Positions 57,055-64,000 of a stretch of 64,000 nt of DNA are shown here, piece by piece. Source of the stretch: Pleomorphomonas carboxyditropha. GTDB lineage: Bacteria; Pseudomonadota; Alphaproteobacteria; Rhizobiales; Pleomorphomonadaceae. The notes beneath the pieces are model-generated. The model made no database searches. It was not told where the DNA came from and was given only the letters and a program-made list of their open reading frames with translations. The stretch spans positions 124,001 to 188,000 of the forward strand of contig NZ_NQVN01000005.1 of assembly GCF_002770725.1 (NCBI RefSeq). The letters are read 5' to 3'. Numbering within the stretch: the first letter of the stretch is position 1; every line of letters begins with the position of its first letter. The translations under genes were made by a program, and so were the position numbers.

Positions 57055-57843
57055 TCAGACGGGGCAGCCGTCGGGAAAGCCGGCGATCCCGCCGGTCTGG
57101 CGATTGGCCAGCCTGGCTTTCTCGTAAAGCGCCCGCCGGGCCTCGGGCGTGATGATCTGCCCGAGATCGGTGACCGTCGTCATCACGCAGACGAGTTCGT
57201 TCTGGGCGTCGAATACCGGGGCGGCCTGGCCGGTGATGCCGGGCAGCAGGTGATTGGTCAACTCGGCCCAGCAGGACGTTCGGACCTCTGCAAGCCGCTC
57301 CGGCGAGGGCGCCGCGCCACGAAAGCGCTCCGGTTGCACCTGTCGCGCCGCCTCGACCCGGCTCCGCGGCAGGAAGGCCTGGAACACCAGCCCGCTGGCG
57401 GTATTGTCGAGCGGCAGCGCATCGCCGAGCCCGAGCGAACTGATGGAAAAAAAGGCGCTGCGATACCACCGCACGAGGGTTGGCCCGCGGTCGGTCCAGA
57501 TGGCGACGCCACCGCTGGCGGCGATGTGCTGGGCAAGGTCGCGCATGTGCCGGGCGGCGATCTCCACCGGCTCGATGCGCTTGAGGGCGGCAATCCCTAT
57601 GCCGAGCGCCGTACTGCCAAGGTCGTAATGGCCGCTGTAGGGATCCTGGCGGGCGAGGCCTTCCTTGACGAGGCTGTGCATGTAGCGATGCGCGGTGGAA
57701 GAGCTCGTCCCGGCCAGCCGGGCAAGCGAGCCGAGCGGCAACGCGCCGCCGGCATTGGCGAGGATGCCGAGGAACCGGGCGGCAATGGAAACGGATTGGA
57801 TCGCCCCGGATCTCTTTTCTGTCTTTTCGGCCTCAACAGGCAA
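57055..57843 (-). CDS. IclR-family transcriptional regulator
   Basis: A 262-residue regulator. The N-terminal winged helix (residues 15-75: SVSIAARFLGILANAGGALPLGSLARLAGTSSSTAHRYMHSLVKEGLA) is followed by the IclR effector domain, ending PEARRALYEKARLANRQTGG. IclR proteins usually sense small carbon metabolites, not iron. It is divergent from the TonB receptor (350-base gap) and convergent with the SIP gene, so it is the likely local regulator. Confidence 0.9.
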   Translation of the reverse strand: MPVEAEKTEKRSGAIQSVSIAARFLGILANAGGALPLGSLARLAGTSSSTAHRYMHSLVKEGLARQDPYSGHYDLGSTALGIGIAALKRIEPVEIAARHMRDLAQHIAASGGVAIWTDRGPTLVRWYRSAFFSISSLGLGDALPLDNTASGLVFQAFLPRSRVEAARQVQPERFRGAAPSPERLAEVRTSCWAELTNHLLPGITGQAAPVFDAQNELVCVMTTVTDLGQIITPEARRALYEKARLANRQTGGIAGFPDGCPV

Positions 57844-58193
57844 AGCGCTTTACCTCATATCCGGCAGCGATTTTCCCGATCCGAAAACCGAGAACGTAAC
57901 CTCGGGCAGCGGCCGACAGTTGTCGCGCGAGGTGGATACACCGCGCATTGCACTAGCACCAATTCGGCTTGGGTGCAGTTGGCGATTATAACCATTCCCG
58001 GGTGCACGGCCGCCCGAAGCCGGGTTGCCGACGGCCGGCCCATCCGTTTTCCACAACGGTCCCGCTCCACCCATCGAAGGAACCATGTCCGCCGGCGTTC
58101 GGCGCAGCGGGCTGGCTTCCTAGGTACTTACTCTTATTGCAATGCGGAATACGTTTTGTACTGTGGAAAAATTATGACAATTTGGGGGCAGAT
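57844..58193. other. IclR / TonB-receptor divergent promoter region
   Basis: 350 bases. GGGTGCA occurs twice in direct orientation (57971-57977 and 58000-58006), a possible regulator site. An A/T-richer stretch lies at 58125-58190 before the receptor gene. I could not find a convincing Fur or RirA box by eye. Confidence 0.4.
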
Positions 58194-60287
58194 ATGAGTC
58201 AGAATGCGGCTGAATTGCTAATGAGAGGCATTAGCGTAATCGGCATGGTAGCCGCATCCGCGACGATCGGCGTTGCGCAGGACCTGACGGAGCAAACGGT
58301 CGATTCCATCGAGATCGAACCGATTGTCGTCACCGGCGAGAAGGTCGGGCGCAGCCTTCAGAAAACGGCCTCGTCGGTCTCGGTGATCAAGTCTTCCGAC
58401 CTCAAGGAGATCAACGGCGCCGCGACCGTCAGCGATGCCATCGCCAGCGTTCCCAACGTCATCTACAACAGCACGGTCGGGGCGCCGATCATCCGCGGGC
58501 AGGACACGCAAGGCCCCAATTTCGGTTCCACGGCCTTCTTCGGCGGCACCATTCCGCGCGCCACCGTCAACTTCGATGGCCACTACCAGAACTTCTATGA
58601 ATATGTCTTCGGGTCGACGCCGATCTGGGACGTGGACAGCATCGAGGTGTTCCGCGGACCGCAGACGACATCGCAGGGCGCCAACGCCATCGCCGGGGCG
58701 ATCATCGTCAATACCAAGGATCCGACGTTCACGCGCGAGGCGGCCTATCAGGCCGAGATCGGCAGCTACAACCGGCGCCGTACCTCATTGATGCTGAACG
58801 GGCCGATCATCGAAAACCAGCTCGCCGGCCGGCTCGCCATCGACTACTGGGGGCGCGATACCTTCATCGACTATGTCAACAGCAGCTTCTCGCGGGGCGA
58901 TATCAACCTGGATTTCCGCTCGTTCAACGCGCGGGCCAAGCTGCTTTGGGAGCCGACCGACCTTCCGGAGCTGAGCGCCAAGCTCACCTATTCCCACACC
59001 TACAACAATCGCCCGACCTGGGAAGCGGCGTTTTCGCCCTACGAGGACCTCGAGAGCAATGCGGCGACGATGCCGAGCTGGAATGCCGACACCGATACCG
59101 CCGTCCTGGACGTCAACTACGATCTCGGGAACGACCTCAAGCTGTTCAACCAGACGCAGTTCAGCAACACCCACGTCGATCGCGTGGCCGAGCCGGCGTC
59201 CAGTGGATCGGCGGTGATCGACCAGCAGAACTATTCCAACGAAACACGCCTGACGTTCGGCAACGAGGATTCGGTGTGGAGCGGCGTCGTCGGCCTTTAC
59301 CTGGCCACCACCCGTTCCGACGACACGCTCTATATCGCCGGCACCTCGGATTTCGACGATCGCAAGAACAATCTCGGCCTGTTCGCCGAAACCTCCTATC
59401 GCCTGACCGACCGCTGGCTGCTGACGGGCGGGTTGCGCTATCAGGTCGACGACATCAACCGGACGGGCACCTCGCCTTATGCCCCCGCACAGGCCCTCGA
59501 CTATGACGAGACCTTCGACGCCTTCCTTCCCAAGCTGTCGATCGCCTACGACCTGACGCCGGACGTCACCGTCGGCGCCCTCATCAGCCGCGGCTACAAT
59601 CCGGGCGGCGTCAACCTCAGCTTCGCCGGCAAGGACTACATCACCTTCAAGGAAGAAACCGTCTGGAACTACGAGCTGTTCGCCAGGGCCGCTCTTCTCA
59701 ACAATCGCCTCAACCTCACCGGCAATCTGTTTTATGCCGACTACACGGATTCCCAGCGGCTGTTGCCCGACTATCTCGGGTCCATCCAGTACGGGTCCGT
59801 CGTGGTCAATGCCGATAGCGCACAGGCCTATGGCCTCGAAGTCGGCGCCGACTACCGCGTCTTCGACAATCTCCGTCTGAAGGCGGGGGCGGGCCTGCTG
59901 CACACCGAGATCGGTCAGTTCACCGACGCGCTCGGCATCTCCTACAAGGACAACGAGTTCGGCAGCGCTCCCGGCTACATGCTGAGCGTCGGCCTCGACT
60001 GGACCATCATTCCCGACCTGAAGCTCGGCCTGGAGGCGCGTTTCACCGACGGGTATTACTCCACCGACGAGAACAAGCCCGCCTACGAGGTCGACAAGTA
60101 CGTCGTTGCCAATGCCCGGTTGAGCTACGCGCTTCACGAGCACATGGAGATCTACGGCTTCGTCAACAACATCTTCGACGAACGCTCTCCGCTCTATTTC
60201 TCCACCGACCGTTCGTCGGGGATCAACACCGTCGCCAACATGCTGGAGCCGCGCACCTTCGGCATCGGCATCAAGGGCACCTTCTAG
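58194..60287 (+). CDS. TonB-dependent outer-membrane siderophore receptor
   Basis: A 697-residue beta-barrel receptor. A signal peptide covers about residues 1-30 (cleavage near GVA-QDL). A plug domain follows, with EIEPIVVTGEK (TonB-box-like) and DSIEVFRGPQTTSQGANAIAGAIIVNTKDP; the barrel ends with the usual aromatic C-terminus (GIGIKGTF). It takes a ferric siderophore, or another large ligand, through the outer membrane using TonB energy. The ATG follows GGGGGCAG. Its stop touches a palindromic repeat at 60289. Confidence 0.95.
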   Translation: MSQNAAELLMRGISVIGMVAASATIGVAQDLTEQTVDSIEIEPIVVTGEKVGRSLQKTASSVSVIKSSDLKEINGAATVSDAIASVPNVIYNSTVGAPIIRGQDTQGPNFGSTAFFGGTIPRATVNFDGHYQNFYEYVFGSTPIWDVDSIEVFRGPQTTSQGANAIAGAIIVNTKDPTFTREAAYQAEIGSYNRRRTSLMLNGPIIENQLAGRLAIDYWGRDTFIDYVNSSFSRGDINLDFRSFNARAKLLWEPTDLPELSAKLTYSHTYNNRPTWEAAFSPYEDLESNAATMPSWNADTDTAVLDVNYDLGNDLKLFNQTQFSNTHVDRVAEPASSGSAVIDQQNYSNETRLTFGNEDSVWSGVVGLYLATTRSDDTLYIAGTSDFDDRKNNLGLFAETSYRLTDRWLLTGGLRYQVDDINRTGTSPYAPAQALDYDETFDAFLPKLSIAYDLTPDVTVGALISRGYNPGGVNLSFAGKDYITFKEETVWNYELFARAALLNNRLNLTGNLFYADYTDSQRLLPDYLGSIQYGSVVVNADSAQAYGLEVGADYRVFDNLRLKAGAGLLHTEIGQFTDALGISYKDNEFGSAPGYMLSVGLDWTIIPDLKLGLEARFTDGYYSTDENKPAYEVDKYVVANARLSYALHEHMEIYGFVNNIFDERSPLYFSTDRSSGINTVANMLEPRTFGIGIKGTF

Positions 60288-60288
60288 G

Positions 60289-60333
60289 GCATCGGACCGA
60301 AAAGCGGAATCCGGTTTTCGGAAAATCCGATGC
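60289..60333 (+). repeat. Rhizobiales-type 45-bp palindromic intergenic repeat, copy 2
   Basis: Outer arms GCATCGGA (60289-60296) / TCCGATGC (60326-60333), inner arms CCGAAAA (60297-60303) / TTTTCGG (60315-60321). It is the same element as at 20930-20974 with different bases in the stems but pairing kept. It begins two bases after the receptor stop. Confidence 0.8.
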
Positions 60334-60345
60334 ATAAACAAAAAT

Positions 60346-60420
60346 CTGGAGCGGCAGCCCGGATATATCGGGCGCCCGCCGCTCCAGGGCATTTCCGGCG
60401 GAAACAGGTTCGCCGGAAAT
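60346..60420 (+). repeat. Two further palindromes completing a mosaic repeat
   Basis: CTGGAGCGGC (60346-60355) pairs with GCCGCTCCAG (60378-60387), with an inner CCCG/CGGG; then ATTTCCGGCG (60391-60400) pairs with CGCCGGAAAT (60411-60420) around a ten-base loop. With the 45-bp element before them they form a three-module mosaic in the gap between receptor and binding-protein genes, similar in style to RIME-type elements. Confidence 0.7.
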
Positions 60421-60488
60421 ACTCTGTCTCTTTGAATGGGCGTTCGATGCCGCCGCCGCCCGTCAATTCTCCAAAGCCAGGATTCCCC

Positions 60489-61442
60489 ATGCGCTTCGTT
60501 GTCCCGCTCATGGCTCTGCTTTTTTCGGCCGGGCCGGCCTTCGCCGGCGATCGGACCGTTACCGACGACGCCGGCCGGCAGGTCGTTGTTCCCGACAGGC
60601 CCCAGCGGATCGTAGTCATGCACGAACCGCTTCTCGGCGTGCCGCTGATCGAGCTCGGCGTGCCGGTCGTCGGCAGCTACGGGCGCAACGACGACGGCAG
60701 TTTCGTGACGGCGACCGATTTTATCGATGTCGTTCTCGGCGAGGGCCACGCCAAGCCGAAGGGAATCGGGCCGGTCGGCCAGATCGACCTCGAGAAGCTG
60801 CGGGCGCTGGCGCCCGATCTGATCGTCGGTTCGGAACTCGATATCGGCAAGGTGCCGCAACTGGAGACGGTGGCGCCGGTCTATCTGCAGAATGCCGGCA
60901 AGGGGCGGGCCTATGGGTTCGACGTCGAGGAGAAGCTCGCCGGACTGGTCGGCCGGCAGGAGGCCTTCGAGGCGCTTCGGACGGCCTACAGCCGGCGTCT
61001 TGCCGATGTGCGCGCGGCTTTGCCGTCCGATCCTGCCGGCCAGACCTATCTCGCGGTCTTCCTGACCGACCAGATCAACGTGGTCTGGGATATGTCGGGG
61101 GCCGTGCAGGCGCTGGAGGATATCGGCTACGTGCGGCTCAAGCTCGATGAGGATGGGTCGGGATCGACCTTGGGGTCGACGCTGATGGTGCCGGTCAGCG
61201 CCGAAACCTTCGGCCAGCTCGATCCCGATCTCCTGGTGGTGATGAACAGCTATGCCGGCACGACGCGCGGCGAGACGGAAACGCGCGCCGCCCTCGACAG
61301 GATCGTTCCGGGCTGGGACCGTTTCGTGCGGGCGGCCCGCGAGGAGCGGCTGGTGTTCGTCGATTCGGCCAAGGTCACCACGCCGACCGTGGCAAGCGCC
61401 AGGCACATGCTGGACGCCCTCGAGGCCTGGTCGAACCGGTAG
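60489..61442 (+). CDS. Iron-siderophore ABC transporter periplasmic binding protein
   Basis: A 317-residue class III (BtuF/FhuD type) binding protein. A signal peptide ends at AFA-GDR; then comes TVTDDAGRQVVVPDRPQRIVVMHEPLLGVPLIELGVPVVG, the usual start of this family, and a two-lobe fold with a long linking helix. It delivers the ligand from the receptor to the inner-membrane permeases. I chose ATG 60489 for the signal peptide; upstream in-frame codons run through the repeat. Gap to the ATPase gene is 12 bases. Confidence 0.93.
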   Translation: MRFVVPLMALLFSAGPAFAGDRTVTDDAGRQVVVPDRPQRIVVMHEPLLGVPLIELGVPVVGSYGRNDDGSFVTATDFIDVVLGEGHAKPKGIGPVGQIDLEKLRALAPDLIVGSELDIGKVPQLETVAPVYLQNAGKGRAYGFDVEEKLAGLVGRQEAFEALRTAYSRRLADVRAALPSDPAGQTYLAVFLTDQINVVWDMSGAVQALEDIGYVRLKLDEDGSGSTLGSTLMVPVSAETFGQLDPDLLVVMNSYAGTTRGETETRAALDRIVPGWDRFVRAAREERLVFVDSAKVTTPTVASARHMLDALEAWSNR

Positions 61443-61454
61443 GGCCGTCGCCGC

Positions 61455-62243
61455 ATGCTTTCAGTTCACGACCTGGTTGTCCACTACGGGAACACGCCCG
61501 TCCTCACGGGCTTGACGCAGCGCTTCGCCCGTGGCCGGGTGACGGCGCTGGTCGGCCCCAACGGCTGCGGCAAGTCGACCTTGCTCAGGGCGATCATGGG
61601 ATTTCTGCCCGCCGCGCGGGGCGAGGTGCGGCTTGAGGGGCAGCCGATGCGCGGCATCGGCCGCCGCGAACTGGCCAGGAGGGTGGCCTATCTCCCTCAG
61701 GAGTGTCATTGCCCCGACTACATGACGCTCGGCGAGTTGATCGAACTCTCGGGCTACGCGCGCTACTCCCTGGCCGGCGGCCCGTCGGACCGGGACCGGG
61801 CGCTTTTCCGGCAATCGCTCGAAATCGTCGGCTTGGCCGACCGGGCCGGCAGCCAGATGAACACCTTGTCGGGCGGCCAGCGGCAGCGGGCCTGGATTGC
61901 CATGATGCTGGCCCAGGACACCGAGATGGTTCTGCTGGACGAGCCGGTCAATCATCTCGACATGAAGTATCAGTACGCCGTCATGGGACTGATCCGGACC
62001 CTGTCGCTGCGTCACGGCAAGACGGTGATCGTGGTTCTGCACGACCTCAACCTCGCCACGGCGTTCACCGACGACGTGGTGATGCTGGCCGACGGTCAGG
62101 TGCAGGCTGCCGGTCCGGTCGGCGAGATCATCACGGCCGCCAACGTCGAGCGGGTCTTCGGCATCGTCACCGACGTCTTTACCCGGGACGGCCGGCTGAT
62201 GTGCCTGCCGCGCCTGATCGACAGCCTGCCGGTCACGGCATGA
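61455..62243 (+). CDS. Iron-siderophore ABC transporter ATP-binding protein (FepC/FhuC-like)
   Basis: A 262-residue ABC ATPase: Walker A GPNGCGKST near residue 40, signature LSGGQRQRAW, Walker B MVLLDEPVNHLD and switch His in VLHDLNLA. The sequence YLPQECHCPDYMTLGELI after the Q-loop is typical of the FecE/FhuC group. It powers the import of the iron complex. Its stop overlaps the start of the first permease (ATGA at 62240-62243). Confidence 0.95.
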   Translation: MLSVHDLVVHYGNTPVLTGLTQRFARGRVTALVGPNGCGKSTLLRAIMGFLPAARGEVRLEGQPMRGIGRRELARRVAYLPQECHCPDYMTLGELIELSGYARYSLAGGPSDRDRALFRQSLEIVGLADRAGSQMNTLSGGQRQRAWIAMMLAQDTEMVLLDEPVNHLDMKYQYAVMGLIRTLSLRHGKTVIVVLHDLNLATAFTDDVVMLADGQVQAAGPVGEIITAANVERVFGIVTDVFTRDGRLMCLPRLIDSLPVTA

Positions 62244-63253
62244 CCCTTCGCCTTCTCTATCTCGCCGGGGCCGCGGTCGGTCTGGTCGTCCTCTCCGCCA
62301 TCAACCTCGGCTATGGCCTCACCACCCTGTCGCCGGCCGACATCGTTCGGACGGTGTTCCAGGCGGACGCATCGAGCTTCGAGCAGGCGATCCTGCTTCA
62401 TCAGCGCCTGCCTCGCGTTCTGATCGCCGTCTATGTGGGAGCGACGACGGCCGTCGGCGGCGTCGTGCTCCAGGGATTGGTGCGCAATCCCCTGGCGGCT
62501 CCCTCCACCCTCGGCATCAATGCCGGAGCGACGGTTTTCGTCATCGCCGGCGCCTTCCTGTTCGACCTCGGCATGTCCGCCCAGGGCGTCGCGGCGCTGG
62601 CGGGTGCGTTCGCCGGCTTCGCCGCCTGCTTCCTGGTGGCCCGTCTCGCTGCGCGCGATCGCGATCCGCGCGGCCTTGCGCTGATCCTGTCGGGCGCCTT
62701 GGTGTCGATGTTGTGCGTCGGCCTCACCAACGCCCTGCTGCTTTCCGACCCCACCCGCCGCAACGATTATCTCGGCTGGGTCAGCGGCAACATCAACCAT
62801 GCCTACGCCGATCGCCTTTATGCCTTCTGGTGGATCGGGGCGATCGCCCTGGCCGTGCTGATGTGGCTCGCCCGTCCCCTGACCTTGCTGCTGTTCGGCG
62901 CCGAAAAGGCGGCCTCGGCGGGCGTCGACGTCCGGGCGGTCTCCCGCCTCGGGCTGGCGGCGACCATGTTTGCCACCGGATCGTCGGTCGCCATCTGCGG
63001 CCCCATCGGCTTCGCCGGTCTCGTGGTGCCGCACATCGTCCGGCCGCTCGTCGGGTCGAATTTCGTCACCCTGCTGCCGGCCGCCGCGCTCGTCGGCGCC
63101 GATCTCTGCCTTGCCGCCGACTTCGCGGCCCGCGAGGCCTTCCGTCCCTACGTGCTGCATACGGGATTGTTCACCGACCTGATCGGCGGCCTGTTCTTCG
63201 TGGCCATCGTAAAGCGCTTCTATCTGGCGTCGCCCGGGGCCGTTCAGCGATGA
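62240..63253 (+). CDS. Iron-siderophore ABC transporter permease, FecCD family (first)
   Basis: A 337-residue permease with nine to ten helices. Family blocks are RLPRVLIAVYVGATTAVGGVVLQGLVRNPLAAPSTLGINAGA and, near the end, GPIGFAGLVVPHIVRPLVG, which contacts the ATPase. It forms a heterodimer with the next gene product. Start overlaps the ATPase stop, and its own stop overlaps the next start (ATGA at 63250-63253). Confidence 0.95.
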   Translation: MTLRLLYLAGAAVGLVVLSAINLGYGLTTLSPADIVRTVFQADASSFEQAILLHQRLPRVLIAVYVGATTAVGGVVLQGLVRNPLAAPSTLGINAGATVFVIAGAFLFDLGMSAQGVAALAGAFAGFAACFLVARLAARDRDPRGLALILSGALVSMLCVGLTNALLLSDPTRRNDYLGWVSGNINHAYADRLYAFWWIGAIALAVLMWLARPLTLLLFGAEKAASAGVDVRAVSRLGLAATMFATGSSVAICGPIGFAGLVVPHIVRPLVGSNFVTLLPAAALVGADLCLAADFAAREAFRPYVLHTGLFTDLIGGLFFVAIVKRFYLASPGAVQR

Positions 63254-64000
63254 GAAAGGCTCGTTCCACCGACGGCCGGCCGATCCTGCGCTTCGCCAGC
63301 GGGCTCGCCATTCGGCTCGGCAATCTCCGGGCGGCGGCCGGGCTTGTCGCGCTCGTGGCGGCGATCGCCGTGCTGTCGGCCGGCTTCGGCACGACCCGAG
63401 CCGGCATGCTCGACCTTCTCCGCGAGATCATCGGCGCCGACCTGACCGACGCCCAGAGCTACGCGTTGTGGACCGTTCGCCTGCCCCGCATCGCGCTGGG
63501 GTTCATGACCGGCTGGGCCGTCGCCCTTTCGGGCGCCATGCTGCAATCGATCGCCCGCAATCCCCTGGCCGATCCCGGCCTGCTCGGCGTCAGCCAGGGC
63601 TCCATGACCACCATCATGCTGCTGCTGGTCCTGGTTCCGGCGGCTCCCAAGGCGCTGGTCGCCGGCATGGCGGTGGGCGGCGGCCTGTCCGTGGCGCTGC
63701 TGCTGATCTGGCTGGTGGGCGGCGAACGTTCCAGCGGCCTTGCCCTGCTGCTGATGGGCATCGCCGTCGAAACGGTGCTGTCGTCGGTCGGCGCGATGCT
63801 GCTGCTCTACACGCCGCCGGAAATATCGCTGTCGCTGGCCGACTGGATGGCCGGCTCGCTGTTCGCGGCCGACTGGCCGACCGTCGCCGCCTTTGCGCCG
63901 CTGTTCGCGCTGAGCATGGCCGGCGCCTTCCTGGTCGGAGCGAGGCTGTCGGTCTACGAACTCGGCGGCGAAATGGCCGTCTCGCTCGGCGAATCGGTCA
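63250..64000 (+). CDS. Iron-siderophore ABC transporter permease, FecCD family (second), 3'-truncated
   Basis: The frame runs from ATG 63250 to the right edge without a stop: 250 residues of a usual ~340. It opens MRKARSTDGRPILRF and contains RLPRIALGFMTGWAVALSGAMLQSIARNPLADPGLLGVSQGS, the FecCD signature, followed by several helices. It is the partner of the preceding permease. The end of the operon lies outside the window. Confidence 0.93.
   Translation, partial: MRKARSTDGRPILRFASGLAIRLGNLRAAAGLVALVAAIAVLSAGFGTTRAGMLDLLREIIGADLTDAQSYALWTVRLPRIALGFMTGWAVALSGAMLQSIARNPLADPGLLGVSQGSMTTIMLLLVLVPAAPKALVAGMAVGGGLSVALLLIWLVGGERSSGLALLLMGIAVETVLSSVGAMLLLYTPPEISLSLADWMAGSLFAADWPTVAAFAPLFALSMAGAFLVGARLSVYELGGEMAVSLGESV

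Noticed and set aside
57844-58193. Fur/RirA binding site before the TonB receptor
   Set aside because: TATTGCAATG near 58137 is partly palindromic but does not fit a Fur or iron-responsive box well enough.

Overview
The window is high-GC DNA with densely packed, often ATGA-coupled genes. Gene families (ExoP/ExoY-type exopolysaccharide proteins, IalB, BTLCP transglutaminase-like peptidase, DUF1223, type-2 ArgC, mycobacterial-type PyrF), Rhizobiales-style intergenic palindromes and nifB-nifS-nifV together suggest a nitrogen-fixing alphaproteobacterium of the order Hyphomicrobiales (Rhizobiales). A Pleomorphomonas-like organism would fit, but that is only a guess. I see no tRNA, rRNA, CRISPR array or intact insertion sequence.

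Layout. 1-6089 (+): end of a sugar catabolic operon with ABC ATPase and permease, a SIS isomerase, a DUF4432 mutarotase-like protein, a D-lyxose-type isomerase, a PfkB kinase and an RPE/AlsE-type epimerase. 6116-11396 (-): RND efflux pump with two adaptors. 11557-16486: exopolysaccharide locus (BY-kinase/Wzz, a secreted Gly-rich protein, a transglutaminase-like peptidase, an ExoY-like sugar transferase). 16898-28469: cobU, an ethanolamine-type permease with an aldehyde dehydrogenase, pyrF, uup, an MscS channel, an LPG-synthase-like membrane protein and an MFS exporter. 28629-33149: chemoreceptor, ROK sugar kinase, a 100-bp perfect palindrome and a Gfo/Idh oxidoreductase.

33210-36978 (-) is nifB-nifS-nifV, preceded by a clear sigma-54 -24/-12 promoter (37016-37030) and a NifA-type TGT-N10-ACA site (37102-37117). 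Divergent to it lie ahpC-ahpD, an AhpD-coupled peroxide reductase. 38483-42283 holds housekeeping and hypothetical genes. 42423-44148 is a scar: a RidA-family gene has lost its middle and is split by about 1.46 kb of lower-GC DNA carrying a DXD glycosyltransferase and an IS5-type transposase remnant with an in-frame stop. 44202-53857 is chromosomal core (leuD, argC, thpR, LMW-PTP, rlmN, ialB, argG and others). 53864-55360 is a DUF4143 ATPase. 55933-64000 is an iron/siderophore uptake region: DUF2218-SIP reductase, IclR regulator, TonB receptor and a periplasmic-binding-protein ABC importer whose second permease runs off the right edge.

The least ordinary things here are the complete but unassigned aldose pathway at the left edge, the NifA/sigma-54-controlled nifBSV block opposite ahpCD, the broken ridA with its foreign insert, and several structured intergenic palindromes. 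Two of those palindromes are copies of one element whose stems are kept by compensating substitutions.
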